DNA of 64,000 bases from Streptomyces katrae (GTDB lineage: Bacteria; Actinomycetota; Actinomycetes; Streptomycetales; Streptomycetaceae): the NCBI RefSeq assembly GCF_002028425.1, contig NZ_CP020042.1, positions 5,183,560 through 5,247,559 of the forward strand, read 5' to 3'. Positions 16,106 through 24,285 of the stretch are shown piece after piece. Made by a program: the position numbers and the translations under genes. Each line of letters opens with the position of its first letter. The first letter of the stretch is position 1. A model generated the notes under the pieces. The model worked only from the letters and a program-made list of their open reading frames with translations, did not search any database and was not told the origin of the DNA.

Positions 16106-19100
16106 GTGCCCCGAGAGCACGCGGACCCCGGGCCCGCCGGCCCGCACGACGCCGGCGGTGACCCCGCCCGCCCCGGACCGGCGGCGGGGCCTGCGGGGCG
16201 CGCGGCCCCCGTCGACCCCCGACTGCGCGTCCTGGCCGGGCTGCTTCGGGGCGCCGGACTCGACCCGTCCCCCGAGGAGCTCGCCGACGCCCTGTGGCTG
16301 GCCGCCCGGACCCGTGAGGCGGCCCGCGCGGCCGCGCCCGGCGACGGCGGGAGCCCGGCGCCGCAGCCCGCCCGGACCCCGGCGAAGGGCGGGCCGTCCT
16401 CCGGGCGCCCCGCCGGCACGAGCCCCCCGGCCGGCGCCGAGGACCAGCCGTCCGCCCGCACCCGGGAGGACGACGCGGCCGAAGACCCCGTCGCACTCCA
16501 CCCCGCCGGAACCCTCGCCCCCGACTCCCCGCCCGTCGGCGAGGTCCCCGTCGCCGCCGGGGTCCCCGTACGGGTGCCCGGGGCGGCCGCCCTGCCCCGG
16601 ATCCTCGACATCCAGCGGGCCCTGCGCGCCCTCCAGCGCCACCGGCCGCCCGGCCCGCCCACCCGCACCGTCCTCGACGAGGCCGCCACCGCCGAGGCCA
16701 GCGCCCGCGCCCTCGGACTGGTCCTGCCCGTCTTCCGGCCCGAGAGCCGTCGCGAGGCGACCGTACGGCTGGTGATGGACGCCTCCCCGTCCATGGCGGT
16801 GTGGCAGGACATGTTCGACGAACTGCGGGCGGTGTGCGAGCGGCTGGGCGCCTTCCGGGACGTCCAGGTCCACTACCTGCACCGGCTCCCCGACGGCACC
16901 GCGGCCGTCGGACGCGGCCCCGCGCCCGGCGCCGGGGTGCGCTCCGGCGACCAGCTGCGCGATCCCACCGGGCGGGCGCTGACCATGGTCGTCTCCGACT
17001 GCGCCGGGCCGGTCTGGCGGGAGGGCGAGGCGCAGCGGCTGCTGCACCGCTGGGCCGAGTGCGCCCCCTGCGTGGTGGTCCAGCCCCTGCCGCAGCGGCT
17101 GTGGAACCGCAGCTGGCTGCCGACCGAGCGCGGGGTGCTGGAACGGGCGTCGGGCGGCGGTACCGGGCCGGGCGGCACGGGCGGCGGGCCCGGCGGCGGG
17201 TCCGGCGGCGGGTCCGGCGGGGGGTCCGGGGGCGGGTCCGGGCTGAGGTTCCGGCCGGACCGGCCCGCCCGGCCCGGACGGCCCACCGGCGGGCTCACCG
17301 TGCCCGTGCTCCCGCCGAACGCGACCGCCCTCGGTGCCTGGGCCCGGCTCGTGGCGGGCCTCGGCTCGGGACCCGTCCCGGCCGAGGTGGGCCGGGTCCT
17401 GGCCCGCCACCCCGCCGCCCCCGTACCGCTGCCCCGGACCGCCCGGCCCCCGGGCGAGCTGGTGCGCCGCTTCCGCTCCTCCGCCGCGCCCGGGGCCGTG
17501 CAGCTCGCCGTGTACCTGTCGGCGGCGCCGCTGACCCTGCCCGTGATGCGGCTGGTGCAGCGGACGATGCTGCCCGACTCCGAGCCGTCCGACCTCGCCG
17601 AGGTGCTGCTCAGCGGGCTGCTGCGGCGCTCCGGCAGCGCACCCGGGCCGTGGTACGAGTTCGTGCCCGGGGTGCAGGACGTGCTGCTGGGGCCGCTGGG
17701 GCGGGACGAGGCCGCGCTGGTCCTCAAGCACTGCTCGGAGTACGTGCTGGCGCACTTCGGCCGGGGCGTGCGCAACTTCCCCGCCCTCGCCGTCTCCCAG
17801 CTGACCGGGGTCCCGGCGGGGGAGCCGGGAGAGCTCGGGGAGCCCGGGACGGAGGGGGCGGACGGGCCGGACGGGACCGGCGCGGAGCAGGGGGCGGCGG
17901 GGCCGCTGCCGCAGGCCTTCGCGCAGGTCTCCGCGAAGGTCGTACGCCGCTACCTGCCCGGGCCCCCGGAGGAGGACCCGGAGCCGGCGCCCGCGCCCGT
18001 ACCGCCGGGCCGGGCCCCCTCGGTACGGGCGGCCCGCGAACGCCTCCGGCACGCCGGAGCCGACGGCGACACCCGCCACCTCCACGACGCCGCCGCCCTG
18101 CTGCGGCGGGCCGCGGCGGTCCCGGCCGGGCCCGGGGACCCGCCCGAGGAGGCCGAGACGGAGCTGGCCGGGGTGCTGCTGCGGCTGTGGGCGGCCCAGC
18201 GGGACCCGGAGCTCCTCGACGAGGCCGAACGGGCCGTGACCGGGCTGCGGACCGCCGGGGGCCGGGCGGCACTGGGCCGGGTGCTGTACGAGCGGGCCCT
18301 CGTGTCGGGCCGCGAGGGGGACGCGTTGCTGGCCGCCGCCGCCCGGGAGTTCGCCGCAGCCGGGGGCGCCGCCGCGCAGGACGCGGAGCTGCGGGCGGAC
18401 TGCGCCGTGCGCCGGGCCCGCACCCTGATCCGGCTGAGCGAACTCCGCGCGCACACGGGTCCGCTGCACGAGGCCCTGGCCGTCCTGGAACCCCTCGCCG
18501 CCGACCCGCCGGCCGCCACCCACCCGGACGTCCTGCTGGCCCTGGGCGCGACCCTGCTGGCCCTTCTGACCCGCACCCCGTCCCCGCCGGACCGCACGGC
18601 CCTGGCGGAACGCGCGGCGGCGGCCCTGGAAAGGGCCCTGGCCCTGCTGGAGGCGCCCCCGGCGGAGGAACCGGCAGCAGCACCCCACCCGACCCCGACG
18701 GGCCAGCCCGCACCGGACAGCCCGGCGACGGCGGGTCGGCCCGCAGCACCGGACAGCCCGGCCACAGGTCAGCCCGCGCCATCGGACAGCTCAGCCCCGG
18801 CAAATCAGCCCGCAGCACCGGATAGCCCGGCGGCGGGTCGGCCCGCAGGACCGGACAGCCCGGCGGCGGCGGGTCGGCCCGCGCCATCGGATAGCCCGGC
18901 GGCGGCGGGTCGGCCCGCGCCATCGGATAGCCCGGCGGCGGCGGGTCGGCCCGCAGCACCGGACAGCCCGGCCACGGCGGGTCGGCCCGATGCACCGGAC
19001 GGGCCGCCCGCGGCACCGACCGCCCCGCCCCGCCCCGAGGGGTCGCCCGGCCCCGGCCGGTACGGCGGCATGGAGGCTCCCGCCGACGCCACCCCGCCCG

Positions 19101-20149
19101 CCGGGAGCCGCCCGGAGCCGGCGCCCGGCACCGGCGGCGCTCGTCCCGCGGGGTCCCCCGAGGCGCCCGCTCCCGGCGCCGGCACCGGACCGGACCCCTC
19201 GACCGGCAGGGGCCCCGCCACCCCGCCCGGCGCGACAGCCCCCGGCACGGTCGGCGGCGCGGGGCCGGATCCGGCGGCCACCCCTGCGAAGGCTGCCCCC
19301 ACCGGCGCCCCCACGACGGCCGGAACGGGCACCGGACCCGCCCACGGACCCGGATCAGCGGAGTCCGCCCGCGACGCGGACGCCCCTCCGACGGCAGCCG
19401 GGGATCCCGACGGACCCCGGCCCGGGGCGCCCGAGCACGACGGGACCGGGGGTTCGCCCGCGAACGCCGCCCCGGCGCGGGACGGACGGGCCGGGGCGAG
19501 CGGGCCCGGATCATCAGACGATGCTGGCGCCGCCACCCCCGCGAAGGCAAGCAGGAGCGAGGGATACCGGGCCGGGGAACCCCACCCTGACGAGAACGCC
19601 GCCTCGGCCGCCGGCCGGCTCGGAGCCGCCCGACCCCTGCCGGGGGCGCCCGAGCACGACGGGGGCGCCGGGCGCACCGACGGGACCTGGGCCGGGGGGC
19701 CGCGCCCTGACGACCACCACCCCGCGCCGGGGGCCCCCGCCCCGGCGGGCGCAGCCTCGGCCGGGGCCGTGACGCCGGACGGGCCCCGGGCCGGAGCGGC
19801 CCACCGGGACGGGGCCGGTGGTCCGGCGGGGGGTCCCGCCTCCGCCGGGGCGGACGCGGCGGACGGGGCCCGGGGCGGGACGTCCGGCCGTGACGCGGAC
19901 CCCGCCTCCACCGGGGCCGCCACGGCCGCCGGTGAGGGGGCGGGAGCTTCCGACGGGGCCGGGACGGGCACCTCGGCCGGGGGCGCCTCCCCGGGCGGCG
20001 CCCGGGGGGCCGATGGGGTGCGGGCCGGGGTAGCCGAGGGCGACGGGGGTGCCGCCGGGAGAGGCGGTCGGGCGGCCGATGGGGCGCGGGTCGGGGCGGC
20101 CGCGTCGGGCGGTGCCGGGGTGGCCGGGGGATCGGGGCCCGGGCCGTGA
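16106..20149 (+). CDS. Giant vWA/SAV_2336-related protein with disordered tail
   Basis: 1347 residues. Residues ~30-150 contain a short helical domain and a Pro-rich stretch. Residues ~155-620 form the SAV_2336-type core with a vWA-like MIDAS sequence DASPS (225-229), so it should be the vWA partner of MoxR. A Gly-Gly-Ser linker lies at ~350-377. Residues ~640-850 are helical and TPR-like. From ~850 to the end (~500 residues) the chain is Ala/Pro/Gly-rich and predicted disordered, including 36-bp tandem repeats. GTG start; GAGGTGAG precedes it. The stop overlaps the TPR gene (GTGA). The tail has probably expanded by repeat slippage. Confidence 0.8.
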   Translation: MPREHADPGPAGPHDAGGDPARPGPAAGPAGRAAPVDPRLRVLAGLLRGAGLDPSPEELADALWLAARTREAARAAAPGDGGSPAPQPARTPAKGGPSSGRPAGTSPPAGAEDQPSARTREDDAAEDPVALHPAGTLAPDSPPVGEVPVAAGVPVRVPGAAALPRILDIQRALRALQRHRPPGPPTRTVLDEAATAEASARALGLVLPVFRPESRREATVRLVMDASPSMAVWQDMFDELRAVCERLGAFRDVQVHYLHRLPDGTAAVGRGPAPGAGVRSGDQLRDPTGRALTMVVSDCAGPVWREGEAQRLLHRWAECAPCVVVQPLPQRLWNRSWLPTERGVLERASGGGTGPGGTGGGPGGGSGGGSGGGSGGGSGLRFRPDRPARPGRPTGGLTVPVLPPNATALGAWARLVAGLGSGPVPAEVGRVLARHPAAPVPLPRTARPPGELVRRFRSSAAPGAVQLAVYLSAAPLTLPVMRLVQRTMLPDSEPSDLAEVLLSGLLRRSGSAPGPWYEFVPGVQDVLLGPLGRDEAALVLKHCSEYVLAHFGRGVRNFPALAVSQLTGVPAGEPGELGEPGTEGADGPDGTGAEQGAAGPLPQAFAQVSAKVVRRYLPGPPEEDPEPAPAPVPPGRAPSVRAARERLRHAGADGDTRHLHDAAALLRRAAAVPAGPGDPPEEAETELAGVLLRLWAAQRDPELLDEAERAVTGLRTAGGRAALGRVLYERALVSGREGDALLAAAAREFAAAGGAAAQDAELRADCAVRRARTLIRLSELRAHTGPLHEALAVLEPLAADPPAATHPDVLLALGATLLALLTRTPSPPDRTALAERAAAALERALALLEAPPAEEPAAAPHPTPTGQPAPDSPATAGRPAAPDSPATGQPAPSDSSAPANQPAAPDSPAAGRPAGPDSPAAAGRPAPSDSPAAAGRPAPSDSPAAAGRPAAPDSPATAGRPDAPDGPPAAPTAPPRPEGSPGPGRYGGMEAPADATPPAGSRPEPAPGTGGARPAGSPEAPAPGAGTGPDPSTGRGPATPPGATAPGTVGGAGPDPAATPAKAAPTGAPTTAGTGTGPAHGPGSAESARDADAPPTAAGDPDGPRPGAPEHDGTGGSPANAAPARDGRAGASGPGSSDDAGAATPAKASRSEGYRAGEPHPDENAASAAGRLGAARPLPGAPEHDGGAGRTDGTWAGGPRPDDHHPAPGAPAPAGAASAGAVTPDGPRAGAAHRDGAGGPAGGPASAGADAADGARGGTSGRDADPASTGAATAAGEGAGASDGAGTGTSAGGASPGGARGADGVRAGVAEGDGGAAGRGGRAADGARVGAAASGGAGVAGGSGPGP
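18700..19000 (+). repeat. 36-bp tandem repeats inside the vWA gene
   Basis: Units encode G-R-P-A-(A/P)-(P/S)-D-S-P-A-(T/A)-A, roughly eight copies. Two neighbouring units are identical over 36 bases (CATCGG landmarks at 18885 and 18921). Unit length is a multiple of three, so the frame is kept through copy-number changes. Confidence 0.8.
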
Positions 20150-21033
20150 GCGGTGTCGGGCGGGAGCGGCGGGTTGCTCGGGTCCGGGTGGAGCTGGCAG
20201 GGGCGCTGCGGTACCTGCCCGGGCGGCTCGAAGAGGCGCGGGCCCAGCTGCTGCGGGCGCTCGAAGAGGGCGTCGGGGAGCCCGAGCTGCGGCTGGCCGC
20301 GCTGCTGTGCCTCGCCCGCGTGCACCGGGCGCGGTACGACCGTGACGGGGAACCCGCAGCCCTGGAGGAGGCGGCCGAGGCGTACGCGCGGGCCCGGCGG
20401 CTGATCCCCCGTGACGGCGACGCCTACGCCGGACTGCTGCCCGAGTGGGGCGACGTGCTCCTGGAGCGGGCCCGGGCCGCCGACGGCCGCCGCTTCGCCT
20501 CCACCGCCGTACGGGTGTTGCGCGAGAGCCGGTCGGCGGTGGCCCAGTCCCACCCCGGGGCCGCCTACCGGCTGCTGCGGCTGGCCTCCGGGCTGCGGCT
20601 GCGGCACACCTACGAAGGGGACCTGGTCGACCTCCGGGAGGCCGAGTACCTGCTGGAGCTGGCCGTCCGGCAGAGCCACCACCCCCTGGAGCGCGCCCGC
20701 GCCTGGCGCGACCACGGCGACGTACAGCAGGAGATCCACGCCCACACCCGCACCACCGACCGCCTCGACCGGGCGGCCGACTCCTACCGCCGGGCCTGGC
20801 GCGCCGCCCTGGAGGCGGCACGCGAGGACCCCGACGGCACCGGCGCCGCCCTCCGGCTCGCCGCCCGCGTGCAGGAACTGCGCGGCGGGGTCCTGGAGCA
20901 CCTGGCCCGCCCCCGCGCGGCCCTGGACGCGTACCGGGCCGCCCTGGAGCTGTGGCAGCGCCAGGGACTGCCGGACGGGGAGCGGGCCGGGGCCGTCCGG
21001 ACGCGGATCCACGCCCTGGAGAGCGGCGGATGA
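20146..21033 (+). CDS. Tetratricopeptide-repeat protein of the fxs/VMAP locus
   Basis: 295 residues, wholly alpha-helical with TPR-like pairs: LEEARAQLLRALEEG, LRLAALLCLARVHRARYDRDGEPAALEEAAEAYARARRL and ERARAWRDHGDVQQEIHAHT are recognisable pieces. It starts on the GTG that overlaps the stop of the giant vWA gene and has no clear ribosome-binding site, so translation is probably coupled. It could be the detached C-terminal half of an ancestral longer vWA-TPR protein. Probably a scaffold or peptide-recognition unit; partner unknown. Confidence 0.75.
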   Translation: MSGVGRERRVARVRVELAGALRYLPGRLEEARAQLLRALEEGVGEPELRLAALLCLARVHRARYDRDGEPAALEEAAEAYARARRLIPRDGDAYAGLLPEWGDVLLERARAADGRRFASTAVRVLRESRSAVAQSHPGAAYRLLRLASGLRLRHTYEGDLVDLREAEYLLELAVRQSHHPLERARAWRDHGDVQQEIHAHTRTTDRLDRAADSYRRAWRAALEAAREDPDGTGAALRLAARVQELRGGVLEHLARPRAALDAYRAALELWQRQGLPDGERAGAVRTRIHALESGG

Positions 21034-21078
21034 GCCGTTTCCCCCCGCCGGGCTGCGGGAAAGGGCAGTGGACCACGG

Positions 21079-21124
21079 CATTCCACGACATTCCACACTC
21101 CACATTCCACACTCCACATTCCAC
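21079..21124 (+). repeat. ATTCCAC direct repeats upstream of fxsA
   Basis: Four ATTCCAC motifs start at 21080, 21090, 21104 and 21118. The middle ones form two perfect 14-bp tandem units, ATTCCACACTCCAC, at 21090-21103 and 21104-21117. The block is AT-rich for this genome and lies 26 bases before the fxsA start. It could be a stretch of DNA- or RNA-protein binding sites. Confidence 0.75.
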
Positions 21125-21149
21125 GGTGCGACAGGGGGACGGGAAGCGC

Positions 21150-21350
21150 ATGGTGACCGGACGTCAGGAAGTGGCCGCGCCCCCCGAACCCCGCCCCTGC
21201 GCCGGGCAGCTCCCCGACCTCTCCGGGCTCGACCTGACCGCCCTGCGCGGCATCGCCCACCCCGTGCTCGCCGAGGTCATCGAGGGGCTCGTGGAACGGG
21301 TGACCCACCCGGCCGAGATCCTCAACGCCTTCGACTCCGGCGTCGCCTGA
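21150..21350 (+). CDS. FxsA-type precursor peptide (FxSxx-COOH family)
   Basis: 66 residues. The leader part contains LPDLSGLDLTALRGIAHPVL and AEVIEGLVERV; the C-terminus is EILNAFDSGVA. FxSxx-COOH peptides are defined by F-x-S-x-x at the extreme C-terminus. Here Phe61-Asp-Ser63 is followed by three residues (Gly-Val-Ala) instead of two. In this RiPP family the radical SAM enzyme FxsB cross-links the C-terminal Phe and a neighbouring residue into a strained cyclophane. ATG start with GGGGGA at 21134-21139; a GTG at 21126 is an alternative. fxsB follows after 146 bases. Confidence 0.85.
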   Translation: MVTGRQEVAAPPEPRPCAGQLPDLSGLDLTALRGIAHPVLAEVIEGLVERVTHPAEILNAFDSGVA

Positions 21351-21421
21351 CCCCTGGCCCCCCGCCCGCCCCACGCGGGTCGGTACCGCCCGGAGTTGAC
21401 CACTTTCCGCCGTTAGCCGGA

Positions 21422-21433
21422 CCTCCGCGGAGG
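21422..21433 (+). promoter_or_regulatory. Palindrome over a possible fxsB ribosome-binding site
   Basis: CCTCCGCGGAGG is a perfect 12-bp palindrome containing the GGAGG that would serve an alternative fxsB ATG at 21440. Folded, it would hide this site and favour the downstream start at 21497, which has its own GGAGGAGG. Confidence 0.4.
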
Positions 21434-21496
21434 GCAGGGATGGACCGTCCCGGGGGCCGGATCCCCCAGCGGTGGCCGGGGGAGGAGGTGCGGGCG

Positions 21497-22795
21497 ATGA
21501 ACCGAGCGATCACGGGCGGCCCTCCGTCGCCGCACCCGCCGCCGGATCCTCCGCCCGGCCCCCACGACCCCGTCGGCGCCCACGCCCGGCACGCCCCCTG
21601 GCCCTACGCCCGGCTCGACGTCCCCGCTCTGCGCGCGGCCGGCCACCACCCGTACCCCGTGCGGCAGTTCGTGCTCAAGACCCACAGCCGCTGCAACCTC
21701 GCCTGCACCTACTGCTACGTCTACGAGATGGCGGACCAGAGCTGGCGCACCCGCCCCGCCGCCATGGCCCCCGCCACCGCCCTGCGCGCCGCCGAACGCA
21801 TCGCCGAGCACGCCGCCGCCCACGACCTGCCGCGCGTGGACCTCGTCCTGCACGGCGGCGAACCCCTCCTCGCGGCCCCCGCCGAACTGGCCGCCCCCGT
21901 CGAGGCGGTCCGCGCGGCCCTGGCCCGGAGCTCGCCCCGCACCCGGGTCACCGCGAGCGTGCAGACCAACGCGACCCTGCTCACCCGGGGCCGGATCGCC
22001 GCCCTGGCCGGCGCCGGGATCCGGATCGGCGTCAGCCTCGACGGCGGGCTCCCCGCCCACAACGCCCGCCGCGTGGACCATGCCGGACGGCCCGGCTTCG
22101 GCGCCGCCGCCCGCGGCCTGCGCCTGCTGGCCCGGCACCCGGCCGGCTACGCCGGGGTGCTGTGCGTGGCCGACATCGGGCAGGACCCGGTGGAGACGTA
22201 CGAGTCCCTGCTCGCGTTCGCCCCGCCCGCCATCGGCCTGCTGCTGCCCCTGGCCAACTGGAGCACCCCGCCGCCCGGCCGCACCGGGCGGGACGGCGGC
22301 ACCCCGTACGCGGACTGGCTGATCGCCGTCTTCGAACGCTGGTGGCACGACGGGGCGCGGCGCACCCGGATCCGGATCTTCGAGGAGGTCATCGCGCTGC
22401 TGCTGGGCCTTCCCGCCGCCACCGAGAGCCTCGGGCTGGCACCCGCCACCACCGCCGTGGTGGAGACCGACGGCAGCATCGAGCAGGCCGACTCCCTGAA
22501 GTCCGCCTACGAAGGGGCCGCGGCGACCGGCATGACCCTGGACACCCACAGCTTCGACGACCTCCTCGACCACCCCGGCTTCGCCGCCCGCCAGCTCGGC
22601 CGCGAGGCCCTGGCCGACGGCTGCCGCTCCTGCGAGCTGGTGGAGGTCTGCGGCGGCGGCCACTACCCCCACCGCTACCGCGAGGGGGAAGGGTTCCGGC
22701 AGCCGTCCGTGTACTGCGCGGACCTCCAGAGCCTGATCCGCCACATCGCCCGAGCGGTCCACACGGCCACCACGACCCAACGGGCCGCCTCATGA
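21497..22795 (+). CDS. FxsB family radical SAM/SPASM cyclophane synthase
   Basis: 432 residues. The radical SAM cluster motif CNLACTYC gives Cys66, Cys70 and Cys73. GGEPLL and SLDGG follow as usual. The C-terminal SPASM-type cysteines are in CRSCELVEVCGGG and PSVYC, likely ligands for auxiliary iron-sulfur clusters. It should modify the C-terminus of FxsA. GGAGGAGG stands 8 bases before the chosen ATG; in-frame alternatives are the GTG at 21488 and the ATG at 21440. It overlaps the HExxH gene by four bases (ATGA), so the two enzymes are co-translated. Confidence 0.9.
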   Translation: MNRAITGGPPSPHPPPDPPPGPHDPVGAHARHAPWPYARLDVPALRAAGHHPYPVRQFVLKTHSRCNLACTYCYVYEMADQSWRTRPAAMAPATALRAAERIAEHAAAHDLPRVDLVLHGGEPLLAAPAELAAPVEAVRAALARSSPRTRVTASVQTNATLLTRGRIAALAGAGIRIGVSLDGGLPAHNARRVDHAGRPGFGAAARGLRLLARHPAGYAGVLCVADIGQDPVETYESLLAFAPPAIGLLLPLANWSTPPPGRTGRDGGTPYADWLIAVFERWWHDGARRTRIRIFEEVIALLLGLPAATESLGLAPATTAVVETDGSIEQADSLKSAYEGAAATGMTLDTHSFDDLLDHPGFAARQLGREALADGCRSCELVEVCGGGHYPHRYREGEGFRQPSVYCADLQSLIRHIARAVHTATTTQRAAS

Positions 22796-24150
22796 CCCAC
22801 CCCGCACCCCCCGACCCGCCCCGGCCCGCCGAATCCCCAGGCCCCACCCACCCCACCCCGCCGCCCTCCGTCCCCTCCACAGCCCCCGGCCCCCCGCCCG
22901 GCGACGCCGCTGCCCCCGGCCTCGTCCGGTTCCGCGTGAGTTCCCACGCCCTCCGGTCCCTCGCCACCACCGAGCCCACCCCCGAAGGGCTGCGGCTCGT
23001 CGGGGACATCCGGCGCTCCAAGCGGCTGCTCCTGCTGCGGGCCGTCCTCGACGCCGCTCCCGGGCCCGAGGCCGGGGAGTGGTGGGGGCTGCTGGAGGAG
23101 GCCGAGCGGCAGGAGCCCGGCGCCGTGCGCGACGTCCTGCACTACCCCTCCACCGGGGTCTGGGCCGAGGAGACCCTGCGCCGGCTGCACGCCCCGCAGG
23201 GCCCCGCCCCCGACCTCGGGCACCTCGGAGCCCTCGCCGTCGCCGCCGCGCTGCGCGCCGGGATCGGCTTCAAGACCACCCTGCGCCCCTCCCACGGCCG
23301 CCTCGCCCTGCCCACCCTCGGCCTGCTGCTCCCCGAGCGGCCCGGCCCCCTCGCCCTCAGCGAACGCTCCTGGGACACCTGCGACGTCCTGCCCCTGCAC
23401 GCCCTCCCCGGCGGCCGCGCCTCCCTCGACGACCTCGACCCCTACCGGGCCCCCGCCACCGGCCACCCCGCCCCCGTCCGCCCCGCCCGGAGGCTCACCC
23501 CCAAGGGGCACAAGCGCTGGGACACCCAGTGGGCCGCCGCGCTCACCCTCCTCGAACGCTACGACTCCGCCCGCGCCGACGAGGCGGGCCGCCTCCTGCG
23601 CTGCGTCGTCCCGCTCGGCGGCGGCTCCCGCTCCAGCGGCGCCACCCTCCCCGCCGCAGCGGGCGCCGTCCTCGCCCGCGGCCAGTCCCCGCCCGCCCTC
23701 GCCGCGACCCTCGTCCACGAGGTGCAGCACGGCAAACTCGCCGCCCTCACCGACGTCCTCACCCTCCACACCGCCGACCGCACCCCCCGCCACTGGGCCC
23801 CCTGGCGCGCCGACCCGCGCCCCCTGGAGGGGCTGCTGCACGGCACGTACGCCCACCTGGCCCTGGCCGGCTACTGGCAGCGTGCCGCCCTCTACGGGGC
23901 CCGCGGCGCCTGGGCCCGGCACGCCCGGATCCGCGCCCAGGTGGCGGCCGTCCTGCCCGTCCTGCGCGACCACCCCCGACTGACCCTCGCCGGCCGGGAG
24001 TTCGTCGACGCCATGACCGGGGCCGAACGGGCCATGGACGAACTCCCCCCGCCCGGCGACCGGCACGCCACCGCCCGCCGCGCCCTCGAACGCGAACGCC
24101 GCGCCTGGTGCGCGGCACACCCCGAACTCGCCGCGTTCGCAGGGGCCTGA
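22792..24150 (+). CDS. HExxH-motif enzyme of the fxs locus (putative peptide beta-hydroxylase)
   Basis: 452 residues. HEVQHGK at residues 309-315 gives the His-x3-His metal site of a family first named as putative peptidases (HEXXH motif, TIGR04267) and more recently annotated as alpha-ketoglutarate-dependent peptide beta-hydroxylases in RiPP clusters. The first ~40 residues are Pro-rich linker; the body is helical (LVRFRVSSHALRSLATTEPT near the start). It overlaps fxsB by ATGA. The expected role is a second modification of FxsA; a protease role cannot be excluded from sequence alone. Confidence 0.8.
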   Translation: MTHPAPPDPPRPAESPGPTHPTPPPSVPSTAPGPPPGDAAAPGLVRFRVSSHALRSLATTEPTPEGLRLVGDIRRSKRLLLLRAVLDAAPGPEAGEWWGLLEEAERQEPGAVRDVLHYPSTGVWAEETLRRLHAPQGPAPDLGHLGALAVAAALRAGIGFKTTLRPSHGRLALPTLGLLLPERPGPLALSERSWDTCDVLPLHALPGGRASLDDLDPYRAPATGHPAPVRPARRLTPKGHKRWDTQWAAALTLLERYDSARADEAGRLLRCVVPLGGGSRSSGATLPAAAGAVLARGQSPPALAATLVHEVQHGKLAALTDVLTLHTADRTPRHWAPWRADPRPLEGLLHGTYAHLALAGYWQRAALYGARGAWARHARIRAQVAAVLPVLRDHPRLTLAGREFVDAMTGAERAMDELPPPGDRHATARRALERERRAWCAAHPELAAFAGA

Positions 24151-24285
24151 CGGGCCGCCCGCTGCGGTACCTTTCAAGCCCGCCCCCTCGCACCTGGTCC
24201 TGCCGCCACGGCACCCCCGGCCGCGGCAGCGCCCCCGCACCGCCCGCACCCGTCCACCGCCCGGACACCCCAGGGAGACGGCCGC

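Noticed and set aside
14876..18688. Long minus-strand frame of 1270 codons opposite the moxR/vWA genes
   Set aside because: Antisense shadow of genes with clear domains; Gly/Arg/Ala-rich with no motif.
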